Assembly (NCBI GenBank): GCA_027533455.1
Contig: JAPZUC010000001.1
Coordinates: 124,001-188,000 of the forward strand
From: Porphyrobacter sp.
GTDB lineage: Bacteria; Pseudomonadota; Alphaproteobacteria; Sphingomonadales; Sphingomonadaceae
Length of the DNA: 64,000 bases
Reading direction: 5' to 3'
The notes under the pieces were generated by a model. It was not told where the DNA came from and made no database searches. It saw only the letters and a program-made list of their open reading frames with translations. Positions 9,789 through 18,659 of the stretch are shown in pieces; the first letter of the stretch is position 1, and each line of letters starts with the position of its first letter. A program made the translations under genes and the position numbers.

Positions 9789-10580
9789 GTGTCACACCTT
9801 TTGATCTTCGGCCTCGGCTATACCGCCGGGCGCATAGCCGCCGCGATGCAGGCGCAAGGGTGGCAGTTGCGGGCAACGGGGAGCGCGGGCGACATCGCCT
9901 TTGCCGATCGAGCCACGGTGCGCGCTGCAATCGGCGAGGCGACGCACATCCTCTCGTCCGTCCCGCCCGAGCGAGCAGGGGGCGATCCCGTAATGGAAGC
10001 CTATGGCGCAGCGCTAAAAGGCAAGGCGCTGTTCTATCTGTCGTCAACCGGGGTCTATGGCGACCGCGCCGGAGCATGGGTGGACGAGGCGACGCCCACC
10101 ATCGCGCAATCGGGGGAAGGCCGCCGCAATGCGCGGGCCGAGGCGGATCTTGCATGGCTCCAGCTGGGCGCGCGGGCGTTTCGCCTGCCGGGGATTTACG
10201 GGCCGGGTCGCAGCGCGCTCGACCGCGTGCGGGAAGGCAAGGCGCGGCGGATCGACTTGCCGGATCAGGTCTTCAGCCGCGTCCATGTCGATGACATCGC
10301 CAGCGGCGTGGTCGCCGCGCTGGTGCAGGAGGTGCCCGCGGGGGCATACAACCTCGGCGACGACCTGCCGTGCAGCGGCAACGAAGTCACAGAGCACGCC
10401 TGCCGGTTGCTCGGCCTGCCCATGCCGCCGCTGGAGTCGCTGGAGGAGGCCAATCTCTCGGACATGGCGCGCGGCTTCTACATGGAGAACCGCCGCGTCG
10501 CGAACGGCAAGGCGAAGCGGGTGCTGGGTTGGCAGCAGCGCTATCCGACCTATGTCGAAGGTCTAGCGGCGCTGCTTTGA
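9789..10580 (+). CDS. SDR-family NAD(P)-dependent epimerase/dehydratase-like protein
   Basis: Extended/atypical SDR of 263 residues, related to YeeZ-type nucleoside-diphosphate-sugar epimerase-like proteins. It shows an N-terminal Rossmann fingerprint (LLIFGLGYTAGRIA), the YLSSTGVYGD segment and the RLPGIYGPGRSALD loop. The open frame begins upstream at 9684, but similarity starts at GTG 9789 after an AAGGTGG ribosome site. The catalytic substrate is unknown. The last 18 bases overlap the convergent DMT transporter gene. Confidence 0.8.
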   Translation: MSHLLIFGLGYTAGRIAAAMQAQGWQLRATGSAGDIAFADRATVRAAIGEATHILSSVPPERAGGDPVMEAYGAALKGKALFYLSSTGVYGDRAGAWVDEATPTIAQSGEGRRNARAEADLAWLQLGARAFRLPGIYGPGRSALDRVREGKARRIDLPDQVFSRVHVDDIASGVVAALVQEVPAGAYNLGDDLPCSGNEVTEHACRLLGLPMPPLESLEEANLSDMARGFYMENRRVANGKAKRVLGWQQRYPTYVEGLAALL

Positions 10581-11474
10581 CCGCAGCGCGAGGCCCATGC
10601 CCAGCAGCGCCAGCGCCATCCCGCCCGCGGCCAGCCACGTCCAATGGAAGTCTTCGAAGAGGGTCGACAGCAGCATCGCCACGCAGACAGTCACGATCCC
10701 GTTATAAGCGGTCTTCCCCGCGCCGATCTCGCGCACGAGATTATAGTGCAGCGGGAAGGTGACCACCGAACCGATGATCGCCAGATAGGCCGTCCCAGCC
10801 CAGAACCGCCATCCGGTCGGGATCACCGGCGCGCCTTCGGTGGAAAAGGCGTAAACGAGGTCGAAGCAGGTGCCGTAGAGCATCGCCCAAGCGAGCAGGC
10901 TGACCATCGGCACCCCGCGTCCGGTAGGGTTGGCCTGCACCACGTTGGCGATCGAGGCGGCGAGCATGCCGCCCACAGCCAGCACGATCCCGAGGCCGAC
11001 ATCGCCACCTAGCGGCGCGGCGTTCCATTCGTGCACCAGCAGCAGCGCCACCCCGGCGATCGCGACAAGGCTCCCGCCGATAAAGCCGCCCTCCACCCGC
11101 TCGCCGATGAACACCCGCGCGAAGATCGCGTTGGGCACCATAAGAAGCGCGAACATCACCGCCACAATGCCAGAGGTAATATGCTGTTCGGAGTGGTAGA
11201 CGAACAGGAAATTGCCCGAAAACTGCGCGATCCCGACGCCGAGCGCCAAGAGATGCTCGGGCCGGTTCAGCCTCAGCCGGTTGCCCATCACCACGGCCAG
11301 CACGAACAGCGCCGGGGTCGCCAGCATGAAGCGGAAGAACACGGCCCATGCGGCGGGCACGCCGGAAATCTGGCCGGTGATGACGAACCAGGTCGAACCC
11401 CAGATCGTCCCCGTCAGCATGAAGGGGATCAGCACACGAGGGCCGAGCATCGAAGGAACGGAGCCGGAGCTCAT
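10563..11474 (-). CDS. DMT/EamA family transporter
   Basis: Ten-helix inner-membrane drug/metabolite exporter of about 303 residues made of two EamA repeats (LTGTIWGSTWFVITGQ near the N-terminus; FPLHYNLVREIGAGK in the second repeat). I choose ATG 11474, which overlaps the threonine-aldolase stop as ATGA; an upstream in-frame start would lie inside that gene. The coupling suggests joint expression with ltaE, perhaps amino-acid export, but substrate is not readable from sequence. Confidence 0.87.
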   Translation of the reverse strand: MSSGSVPSMLGPRVLIPFMLTGTIWGSTWFVITGQISGVPAAWAVFFRFMLATPALFVLAVVMGNRLRLNRPEHLLALGVGIAQFSGNFLFVYHSEQHITSGIVAVMFALLMVPNAIFARVFIGERVEGGFIGGSLVAIAGVALLLVHEWNAAPLGGDVGLGIVLAVGGMLAASIANVVQANPTGRGVPMVSLLAWAMLYGTCFDLVYAFSTEGAPVIPTGWRFWAGTAYLAIIGSVVTFPLHYNLVREIGAGKTAYNGIVTVCVAMLLSTLFEDFHWTWLAAGGMALALLGMGLALRSKQRR

Positions 11475-12496
11475 AGCGCGGCGATCGCCTTGCCGAGCGC
11501 CCGGGCATCCTCGGGCCGGGTATTCCACGCTGTCACGAAGCGGGCCGATTCCACGCCCCAGTCATAGAAGGCGAAATCCTGCGACCGCAGAGCCTCGCGC
11601 TCCGGCGCGGTCAGGCGCACGAACAACTCGTTGGCCTCGACCGGATGAAGCAGGCGTCCGGCGCAGCCAGCGGCAACTTCCTGCGCTGCCGCATTGGCGT
11701 GCGTCGCATTGACGAGCCACAGGTCGCCTTCGAGCATCGCGAGAATCTGCGCAGCCAGATAGCGGCCCTTGCATTGAAGATGGCCGGCGCGCTTGCGGCG
11801 GTAGCGGACCTGATGCGCGGCTTCGGGGTCGAAGAGGATCACGGCTTCCGCGCCCATCCCGCCGTTCTTGATGAAACCGAAAGCGAGGCTGTCGACCAGG
11901 CCGCTGGCGGCGCGCGCAGCGTCCTCGGCCGAGCCGCCGAGGAAAGCGGCGGCATTGGCAAAGCGTGCCCCGTCCATGTGGAGGCCAAGGCGGCGTTCCT
12001 TCGCAAACGCCCCGAGTGCCGCGAGTTCGACGGGGGTATATGCGCGGCCATATTCGCTCGCCTGCGTGATCGCGACGGCGTGGGGCTGGACCTGATGCAC
12101 GTCGTTGCGGATCGGATCGATCAGCGCGGCGATATCGGCCGGCGTCAGCTTCGCGCCCTCGCCGTCGGCCAGCATCAGCTTGGCGCCGTGGAGGAAGAAG
12201 CCGGGCGCGCCGCCTTCGTCCACCTCGATATGCGCCTCACGGTGGCAGACCACCCCGCCGTGGGGCGCGCACATCGTGGCGAGTGCCAGACAATTCGCCG
12301 CTGTCCCCGTCGCCACCCACAGCGCGGCGCACTCCCGCCCGAACAGCGCCGTGAAGCGCGCATCGAGTTCGGCGGATAGCCGGTCTCCGTCGTACGGGTT
12401 GTCCGGCTGGTCGGCGCTGCGCATCGCCTCCCACAGCTTGGGGTGGACGGCGGCGGCGTTGTCGGACAGGAAGGGTTTGGCGAGGGTCATTGGCAT
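11471..12496 (-). CDS. ltaE: Low-specificity L-threonine aldolase family protein
   Basis: PLP enzyme cleaving L-threonine or allo-threonine to glycine and acetaldehyde. The 341 residues carry the aldolase hallmarks: LGLHMDGARFANAAAFLGG (PLP-contacting Asp) and the LAFGFIKNGGMGAEA segment with the Schiff-base lysine. Two starts are possible (12496 and 12490). It is the upstream gene of an ATGA-linked pair with the DMT transporter. Some relatives act on beta-hydroxy amino acids, so the exact substrate is inferred. Confidence 0.87.
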   Translation of the reverse strand: MPMTLAKPFLSDNAAAVHPKLWEAMRSADQPDNPYDGDRLSAELDARFTALFGRECAALWVATGTAANCLALATMCAPHGGVVCHREAHIEVDEGGAPGFFLHGAKLMLADGEGAKLTPADIAALIDPIRNDVHQVQPHAVAITQASEYGRAYTPVELAALGAFAKERRLGLHMDGARFANAAAFLGGSAEDAARAASGLVDSLAFGFIKNGGMGAEAVILFDPEAAHQVRYRRKRAGHLQCKGRYLAAQILAMLEGDLWLVNATHANAAAQEVAAGCAGRLLHPVEANELFVRLTAPEREALRSQDFAFYDWGVESARFVTAWNTRPEDARALGKAIAAL

Positions 12497-12543
12497 TCGC
12501 CATTAGCTGCACTTGCAGGCGTGACAAGCGTGAGGAGCCACCC

Positions 12544-12861
12544 ATGCACGAAGAAAGCGCAAAGCCGACCATCACGCACCACGTCGCGGGCACTGGCGGA
12601 CGCTACGTCGCGGTGCTCGCGGGCGAGGTCGAGCAGGGCTATCTCGAATGGGAGCAGGGCGGCGAGCGTGATGGCAAGGAAGTGCGCATAGCCGCGCACA
12701 CCATCGTCCCGCGCGCGATCGGCGGGCGCGGCGTGGCAGGCGCGCTGACCCTCCGGCTGGTGGAAGACGCCAAAAGACAGGGCTTCCTTATTCGCCCCGA
12801 TTGCTCTTACGTGGCGAGGAAATTTTCCGAGAACCCTGAGTGGGCCTCGCTCAAGGCTTGA
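12544..12861 (+). CDS. Small GNAT-type N-acetyltransferase (YjdJ-like)
   Basis: A 105-residue one-domain protein of the GCN5-related minimal family: acceptor strand GYLEWEQGG, HTIVPRAIGGRGVAGAL as the acetyl-CoA loop, and YVARKFSENPEW at the end. The frame is open from 12490, but GAGGAG just before ATG 12544 fixes this start. It is divergent from ltaE over 47 bases. Its last 55 bases overlap, tail to tail, the 3' end of the ydbT-like gene. Confidence 0.85.
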   Translation: MHEESAKPTITHHVAGTGGRYVAVLAGEVEQGYLEWEQGGERDGKEVRIAAHTIVPRAIGGRGVAGALTLRLVEDAKRQGFLIRPDCSYVARKFSENPEWASLKA

Positions 12862-14375
12862 TCAGGCTGCTGAACGGGAGCCGCATCGAGCCGCGAGAAA
12901 TCGGTCGCGGTGACCGTCTCCATCACCTGCGCCCGCAAGGCCCGCGCCTCGGCAATCGGCACTCCGTGCATCGCGAAGGCTCCGCCCGCCAGCCCCAGAT
13001 GGACCGTCGCATAGCCGCGCAGGCGCGCCAGTGGCCCCTGCGCGATCTCGACCGAATGAAGCTTCAACCGCGTCGCCACGCCGAGCGTCGGTGAAAGGAA
13101 GCCATGGCTGGCATAGACCTGCCGGTCGTCGATGGCATGACGGCGGAACTCCCAAGCATAGAGGTTCGCCCCGACCGCTAATGTCGCTATCCCCAAGGGG
13201 ATCAGAAACAGACCGAAGGGCGCGAAGATCGCCACCGGGATCGCCGCGAGCACGAACAACGCCGAATCCGTCACCGCCTTGTCGGTCCGGTGGCGCTTGC
13301 TGGCCCGGTGCCATGCTGTCGCATCGTCAGGCAGACGGAAGCCAGCCGCGCTGGCAATCAGCGTGATCTCGTCCATCTTGGCAAATGGCGCGACCATGTG
13401 GCTTTGCTCCTGCGCATCCTGCGCCAGGCTCACGAAACTCAATCCGTGCCAGCCGAAACGATACCGCACGAGGCCGGTGCCGATCACCAGCCCCTGCACG
13501 CGGTGGACGGGCATGACCACATCGGTGCGGGTGAGCAGGCCGCGCTGCCGCCGGAAGCCGCGGGCAGAGCGGGTCAAGGTGAAACCCCAGTCGCGCAGGA
13601 CCGTTCGCACCACACCGGTCAACGAGCCGACAATCAGCAGGCCCACAATCCCGGCAGCCACCCCCAATGCCTGCACATAGGGGCCGAGGGTCACCACCGT
13701 GCTGCCCTGCTCCTTCAGCCAGCCGTACCACAGGTCGACGTCCCACACGTCGACCGAGGTGACATTGTCGACATATTGCAGCGCACCGCCCAGCACCGCG
13801 AAGACGGCAAGCGAGAATTCGAACAAGCCGAAGGTGACGAGCCGCCGCGGCCCCATCGCGAACAGCACCTCTCCAGCCTCGTCCGCAGCTTGCGCCGGGC
13901 CGGCGTGATCGGTGCTGGCGGCGGCCACTTCTTCGTCGCGCCGCTCGCGCACCAGCTGGCGCAGCGCCTCGCCTTCGGCAGCGGTGAGGTACTGGAGCGC
14001 AAGGTCGTCTGCCCCGCCAGCCCCGGTCTCGAACTTGACCGCGACCAGCCCGAACAGGCGCGGCAGGGGCTTGGCTTCGAGGCTGACGTCCTGAATGCGC
14101 TCGTAAGGGACGGATCGCGCCGCACGGCTGAGGATGCCGCTTTCGACGCGGATGTCGGTCTCGCCGATGGTATAGGTCAGACGCCGCCAGCCGATGTAGC
14201 TGGTCACCGTGCCGATAACCACGGCGGCTACGGCGACCCCGATGGCGAGCAGGAACCGCCCGCCTCCGCCGATGCCCGAAAAGGCGATTGCGATGGCAGG
14301 AATAACTGCGCTGCGGATCGCGCCGATCGCGCCGAGGACGACGGTAAGCGGGGCGGTGTTCCGGGGGCCGTTCAT
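12807..14375 (-). CDS. YdbT-like membrane protein with bacterial PH domains
   Basis: A 522-residue membrane protein with several transmembrane pairs and repeated bPH_2 (DUF304) modules, for example RRLTYTIGETDIRVESGIL and SVPYERIQDVSLE near residues 65-100, and further copies around 270 and 430. The 10-base gap to the smaller PH-domain gene upstream matches the ydbS-ydbT arrangement seen in many bacteria. Cellular role is not established; relatives are linked to membrane stress and bacteriocin defence. The tail overlaps the GNAT gene by 55 bases. Confidence 0.85.
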   Translation of the reverse strand: MNGPRNTAPLTVVLGAIGAIRSAVIPAIAIAFSGIGGGGRFLLAIGVAVAAVVIGTVTSYIGWRRLTYTIGETDIRVESGILSRAARSVPYERIQDVSLEAKPLPRLFGLVAVKFETGAGGADDLALQYLTAAEGEALRQLVRERRDEEVAAASTDHAGPAQAADEAGEVLFAMGPRRLVTFGLFEFSLAVFAVLGGALQYVDNVTSVDVWDVDLWYGWLKEQGSTVVTLGPYVQALGVAAGIVGLLIVGSLTGVVRTVLRDWGFTLTRSARGFRRQRGLLTRTDVVMPVHRVQGLVIGTGLVRYRFGWHGLSFVSLAQDAQEQSHMVAPFAKMDEITLIASAAGFRLPDDATAWHRASKRHRTDKAVTDSALFVLAAIPVAIFAPFGLFLIPLGIATLAVGANLYAWEFRRHAIDDRQVYASHGFLSPTLGVATRLKLHSVEIAQGPLARLRGYATVHLGLAGGAFAMHGVPIAEARALRAQVMETVTATDFSRLDAAPVQQPDQALSEAHSGFSENFLAT

Positions 14376-14385
14376 GGCGCGAGCC

Positions 14386-14892
14386 TCACAGGCTCTCCCG
14401 CCGGATATGCGCGCGGATATCCTCGCGCATCTCGCGCGCCAGTTCCTCGCCCAGCCCGGGGAGCGTCACGCTGGCATTGTGGCTGCCGGCGGTGTGCAGC
14501 GTCAGCGTTGCGATGCCGAAGAACCGCTCCAGCGGACCCTGATTGACATCGATATGCTGCACCCGCCCGAACGGCACCACGGTGTCGGAACGGAACAGCA
14601 GCCCGCGCACCACGCGCAGCCGGTCGGCACTGATCTGGTAGCCGCGCGCATTATAGCGCGTCTGGGGAATGCGGATGATCAGCGCCAGCGCGATCAGCAG
14701 CACCGGCCCTGCGATGATGCCGCTCGGGAACAGGCCTTCCCCCTTGAACACGGTTTCGAGCACCAGCGCCCCGACCAGAAAGGGGATCGACGCCAGCGTG
14801 GCGTGCACCCGCAGGGCGTGGGAATAGTTGGGGTGGAGCTTCGTCAGCGTATCGCTGTCGTCCAGCGGGGCGGGCACGGGGGCTTGATCCAT
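14386..14892 (-). CDS. YdbS-like PH-domain membrane protein
   Basis: A 168-residue partner of the YdbT-like protein. Two transmembrane helices (about residues 30-75) precede one bPH_2 domain (ARGYQISADRLRVVRGLLF, VPFGRVQHIDVNQGPLERF). It is the first gene of the two-gene unit and starts at ATG 14892. The 142-base divergent gap to the GST gene probably holds both promoters. Confidence 0.86.
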   Translation of the reverse strand: MDQAPVPAPLDDSDTLTKLHPNYSHALRVHATLASIPFLVGALVLETVFKGEGLFPSGIIAGPVLLIALALIIRIPQTRYNARGYQISADRLRVVRGLLFRSDTVVPFGRVQHIDVNQGPLERFFGIATLTLHTAGSHNASVTLPGLGEELAREMREDIRAHIRRESL

Positions 14893-15034
14893 GGTGCCTT
14901 AGTGGCGCAACACAGCCGCCGCGCGCAAGCGATTTCCAGAATGCCGTTTCAGCCGACCTAGCGCATTTATGAGGGCGACGGGTGCCGCCGCTCCCCCTAG
15001 AACGCCAGGAAATTCCTGACGGGAGGACAATCAC

Positions 15035-15682
15035 ATGCTCACGCTTCATTCCAGCCTCGGCCCCAACCCGCGCCTTGTGCGGATGTTCATGGTCGAAAAG
15101 GGGCTTGAGGAAGGCCGCGACTTCGCCCGCGTGCATTACGACATCATCACCGGCCAGAACCGGCAGGACGCCGGCTACATGGCGCGCAATCCGCTGGGCA
15201 CCACACCGACGCTGGAGCTGGAGGACGGCACCTGCCTCACCGAAAGCTGGCCGATTTGCGAATATGTCGAGGAACTGCACCCCGTACCCAACCTGTTCGG
15301 CGAAACAGCGCTGGAACGCGCCGAGGTGCGCAAGTGGGTGCGCCTGTTCGATCAGGAAGTGGTCGTGCCGATGACCATGGGCTTCCGCGCCGGAGCCGGC
15401 CGCCCGATGTTCGAACCGCGCATGACCGTCGTCTCGACCGGGGCGGGGGCGGAGCTTTCGGCGTTGGCGGACGAGAAGTGGCGATTGTTCGACAGCTACC
15501 TGGGATCCAGCAACCACATCGCGCTGGGCCGCTTCACTTTTGCCGATTTGCTGATCTTCGCCTTTGCCAATTTCGGTTTCACTGTCGGCTGGAAGCTGCC
15601 GGAAGGGACTGACAACCTCGCCCGCTTCGTGGCGACGCATAACCAGCGCCCGTGTGCGGCGATCTGGACGCAGGCGGAATAA
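15035..15682 (+). CDS. Glutathione S-transferase family protein
   Basis: A 215-residue two-domain GST. The thioredoxin-like N-terminus contains MLTLHSSLGPNPRLVRMF and the glutathione-contacting block NPLGTTPTLELEDGTCLTES (Pro cis-loop, then E-S), followed by an all-helical C-domain. A strong GGGAGGAC ribosome site precedes the ATG. Its TAA stop shares one base with the ATG of the SDR gene, so they are translationally linked. In this catabolic setting it may detoxify or isomerise an intermediate (inference). Confidence 0.88.
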   Translation: MLTLHSSLGPNPRLVRMFMVEKGLEEGRDFARVHYDIITGQNRQDAGYMARNPLGTTPTLELEDGTCLTESWPICEYVEELHPVPNLFGETALERAEVRKWVRLFDQEVVVPMTMGFRAGAGRPMFEPRMTVVSTGAGAELSALADEKWRLFDSYLGSSNHIALGRFTFADLLIFAFANFGFTVGWKLPEGTDNLARFVATHNQRPCAAIWTQAE

Positions 15683-16461
15683 TGCCCGACCTCTCGGGGA
15701 AGGTCGCGATCGTCACCGGCTGCGCCAGCGGTATCGGGGCGGCCACCGTACGCCGGTTGCGCGCGGACGGTGCCGAAGTCCTCGGCACCGATCTGGATGT
15801 GGCGCGCGGTCAGGCCCTGTGTGACGAGGTTGGCGCGCGGTTTGCTGTGCAGGATGTGTCCGACCGGGCACTATGGCCGCATATCGTCGGCCAGGCCGTA
15901 GAGGCCTTCGGGCGGCTCGATATCCTCGTCAACAATGCCGGGATGGTCTCGGGTGCAGGCATTGGCGATCTCGATGACGAGGCCATGTTCGCCGCTTGGG
16001 ACAAGGTCCTGAGCGTGAACCTCACCGGCACGATGGCGGGCTGCCGCGCCGCGATTGCCGCGATGCGCACCAATCCGGGCGGGGCGAAAGGTGCCATCGT
16101 CAACATCGCCTCGACCACGGCCATCGCGCCGCTGCCCACCGATGTCGGGTACTCGGCGAGCAAGGGTGCGGTCAGGGTATTGTCCAAATCGGTGGCGACG
16201 TGGTGTGCGCAACATGGCCTCGCCATCCGCTGCAACACCGTGATCCCCGGCGCAACAATGACCGGCATCCTCGCGGCAGCCGAGGTGCAGACCCCCGGGT
16301 TGATCGCAGCCGTGGCGAAGACCTCGCCGCTGAACAGGCTGGCTGATCCGTCAGAGACCGCCGCCGCAATCGCCTTCCTCGCCAGCGACGAATGTCCGTT
16401 CATGACAGGGGCGGAAATGCTGGTGGACGGCGCGGCGATGGCGATCCATCCGGGGTTCTAG
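15682..16461 (+). CDS. Short-chain dehydrogenase/reductase
   Basis: Classical SDR of 259 residues. It has the TGCASGIG dinucleotide loop, the NNAG motif, a catalytic Ser in NIASTT and YSASK for Tyr/Lys. Asp following the second strand (GTDLD) favours NAD over NADP. It is joined to the GST gene by a TAATG overlap. The stop directly abuts that of the convergent MFS gene. A hydroxysteroid-type alcohol dehydrogenase is possible; substrate is unproven. Confidence 0.88.
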   Translation: MPDLSGKVAIVTGCASGIGAATVRRLRADGAEVLGTDLDVARGQALCDEVGARFAVQDVSDRALWPHIVGQAVEAFGRLDILVNNAGMVSGAGIGDLDDEAMFAAWDKVLSVNLTGTMAGCRAAIAAMRTNPGGAKGAIVNIASTTAIAPLPTDVGYSASKGAVRVLSKSVATWCAQHGLAIRCNTVIPGATMTGILAAAEVQTPGLIAAVAKTSPLNRLADPSETAAAIAFLASDECPFMTGAEMLVDGAAMAIHPGF

Positions 16462-17778
16462 CTAGCCGCCCCGCATCTTCTCCAGATAGCCGCTCGGTCC
16501 CATTTGCGCGGCGGTCCAGGCGAAGATCGCAAGGCTGGCGATCCCTGCGGCAAGGCACACGCCGAACACCGCCACTGCCAGCGCGCTGTCGCCCTGTGTC
16601 GGGCCGAGCTGGTCGCTCACCGCACCGATCACCCCGAGGCCGAGCGTCTGGCCGATCAGGTTGTTGAAGAACAGCGCGATCGCCACCGCAAAGCCACGGC
16701 TCGCCGGTTCGACCGCCGCCTGAATACCCGACAGGATGCCCGCCTGGCTCGCGACATAGATCGCATAGGCGAGGCCGAACCAGCCGAGGAAGGCGAAGAA
16801 CCCGCTTGATGTCAGACTGAGCGCCAGCGGCGCCACGCAGCCGAGGCTCACCAGACCCGGCAACCACGCCCGCCAGCGTTCGTCACGCAGTGTCAGCCAA
16901 TGGGTGAGATAGCCGCCAAGGATCGGCCCCGGTATCCCGCCAAGAAAGAAGGTGAAGCCAAGATACAGCCCGACATCGCCGGTCGAGATCGGGAATTGGC
17001 GCAGCATCACTGCCGCCATCCAGAAGGCGAGGCCATAACCGATCATGATCTGCACCGCCCAGCCCAGCGCCAGACCCATGAAAACGCGGTTGGTCAGCAG
17101 GCTGCGGATCGTCTGCCCCAATGGCAATTGCGCCATGTCGGTCCCCGCAGGCGCATAGCGCCCGCGCACAGGCTCTCGCACGGTGAGGTAGATCACCCCG
17201 CCCAGCAGCAGCCCCGGGAGGCCCATCAGCACAAACGCCCAGCGCCAGTTGAATATCTCGGCCAGCTGTCCGCCGATGATCAGCCCGCCCGCTGTCCCCA
17301 TGCTCGCCCCGATGGTCAAATAGCCCATCGCCTTGGCGAGTTCGGCGCGGGAGAAGTAATCGGCGACGACGCTTTGGGACGAGGGGCCGGAACAGCCCTC
17401 CCCCACGCCCACGCCGGTGCGGGCGAGGAACAGCGTCCAGAACCCTGTCGCCAACCCGCAGGCTGCGGTCATCAGGCTCCAGAAGGCGATTGCGCTGGCA
17501 ACGATATTCTTGCGGGTCGAACGGTCGGCGAGCCGCGCCGCGGGGAAGCCCGCGAGCACATAGACAAGGCTGAACGCCAACCCGCCCAGCAAGCCGAGCT
17601 CGAAGTCTGAAAGCTGAAACTCGGCCTTGATGTCCTGCACCAGAATGCCGAACACCAGCCGGTCGGCCACGCTGAACGCGCTCGTCAGCGTGAGCAGCCC
17701 GAGAACATACCAGCGGTATGCTCCGGGCTTGCCAGCGTCAGTGGGGCCCTTAGTGATGAGGCCTCGCGTAGAGGCCAT
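16462..17778 (-). CDS. MFS transporter (spinster/NarK-like group)
   Basis: Twelve-helix major facilitator of 438 residues. The loop 2-3 signature GFPAARLADRSTRKN and the ARTGVGVGEGCSGPSSQSVVAD segment are typical of the spinster-like/hexuronate group common in sphingomonad catabolic clusters. Its ATG lies 29 bases inside the 3' end of the upstream SDR gene, so the pair should be co-translated. Likely inner-membrane uptake or efflux of a pathway compound. Confidence 0.87.
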   Translation of the reverse strand: MASTRGLITKGPTDAGKPGAYRWYVLGLLTLTSAFSVADRLVFGILVQDIKAEFQLSDFELGLLGGLAFSLVYVLAGFPAARLADRSTRKNIVASAIAFWSLMTAACGLATGFWTLFLARTGVGVGEGCSGPSSQSVVADYFSRAELAKAMGYLTIGASMGTAGGLIIGGQLAEIFNWRWAFVLMGLPGLLLGGVIYLTVREPVRGRYAPAGTDMAQLPLGQTIRSLLTNRVFMGLALGWAVQIMIGYGLAFWMAAVMLRQFPISTGDVGLYLGFTFFLGGIPGPILGGYLTHWLTLRDERWRAWLPGLVSLGCVAPLALSLTSSGFFAFLGWFGLAYAIYVASQAGILSGIQAAVEPASRGFAVAIALFFNNLIGQTLGLGVIGAVSDQLGPTQGDSALAVAVFGVCLAAGIASLAIFAWTAAQMGPSGYLEKMRGG

Positions 17779-18529
17779 TGTCGACCGGAATGGTCAGGCC
17801 ATTGAGGAAGCGCGCTTCGTCGGACGCGAGGAACAGCACGCAGCCCGCAACGTCGCTCGGGTGTCCAAGAGCTTCGGACCCGAGAGGGCCCTCGGGAATT
17901 TCCATCGGGGTCGTGCCACCACGGCCCGAGATGCCCATCACCATCGGCGTTTCGATCCCGCCCGGCGCGAGCGCATTGACGCGGATGCCATAGCCCTTGT
18001 CCTGGAAGTCGACCGCAAGGCTGCGGGTCATCCCCGCAATCGCCGACTTGGCGGCGGCATAGGCCGGGATGTTGCCATAACCCATCAACGCCGCGGTCGA
18101 GGCCATATTGATGATCGACGATCCGCCCCCGCCCACCTTGAGGTGGCGGTGCTTCATGAGCGGCACGCCATATTTGCAGCCGAGGAAGGTGCCGACCACG
18201 TGAATGTCGAGATGCAGCTTGAAGTGCGCGAGGCTGCAGTCCTCGATGCTCTCGAAGATCACGTTGCCCGCGTTGTTGACGAGGATGTCGAGCCCGCCGT
18301 GGCGTTCCTCGACCGCGCGCATGACTTCGATCCATTGTTCTTCGCTGGTGACATCCAATGCCATCGCATCGCCGCCGATGGAGTCGGCGACCTTGTGGGC
18401 GAGCTCGACCTCGCGGTCGGTGACGATCACCGTTGCCCCCTCGCGCGCCAGCGCCTCGCAATCGGCCTTGCCCAGTCCCATTGCCCCGCCCGTCACGAGC
18501 GCAACCTTGCCCGCTACCCGTCCCGCCAT
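17750..18529 (-). CDS. Short-chain dehydrogenase/reductase
   Basis: Classical SDR of 259 residues: TGGAMGLG nucleotide loop, VTDRE (acidic, NAD-preferring), NNAGN, catalytic Ser in NMASTAAL and YAAAK for Tyr/Lys. It is similar in pattern to 3-alpha/3-beta/20-beta hydroxysteroid dehydrogenases, which supports but does not prove a steroid-like substrate. It is the first gene of a two-gene unit with the MFS transporter and is divergent from a Rieske oxygenase across 130 bases. Confidence 0.87.
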   Translation of the reverse strand: MAGRVAGKVALVTGGAMGLGKADCEALAREGATVIVTDREVELAHKVADSIGGDAMALDVTSEEQWIEVMRAVEERHGGLDILVNNAGNVIFESIEDCSLAHFKLHLDIHVVGTFLGCKYGVPLMKHRHLKVGGGGSSIINMASTAALMGYGNIPAYAAAKSAIAGMTRSLAVDFQDKGYGIRVNALAPGGIETPMVMGISGRGGTTPMEIPEGPLGSEALGHPSDVAGCVLFLASDEARFLNGLTIPVDNGLYARPHH

Positions 18530-18659
18530 CTGCTCTCTCCCAAACGCTTGTGTTTATGCAGGCCAGCCTATCGGAGGGGCGACGCCAAGCCACTGTCGAA
18601 AGCGCGAGGGCGTGCCGGCATGCCGAGGGTGTATTCTCGGGCCCAAGGGAGAGGTTCGC

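Noticed and set aside
9697..10155. Upstream extension of pepN to 10155
   Set aside because: The added residues have no homology and pass through the REP-like palindrome and the divergent SDR gene.
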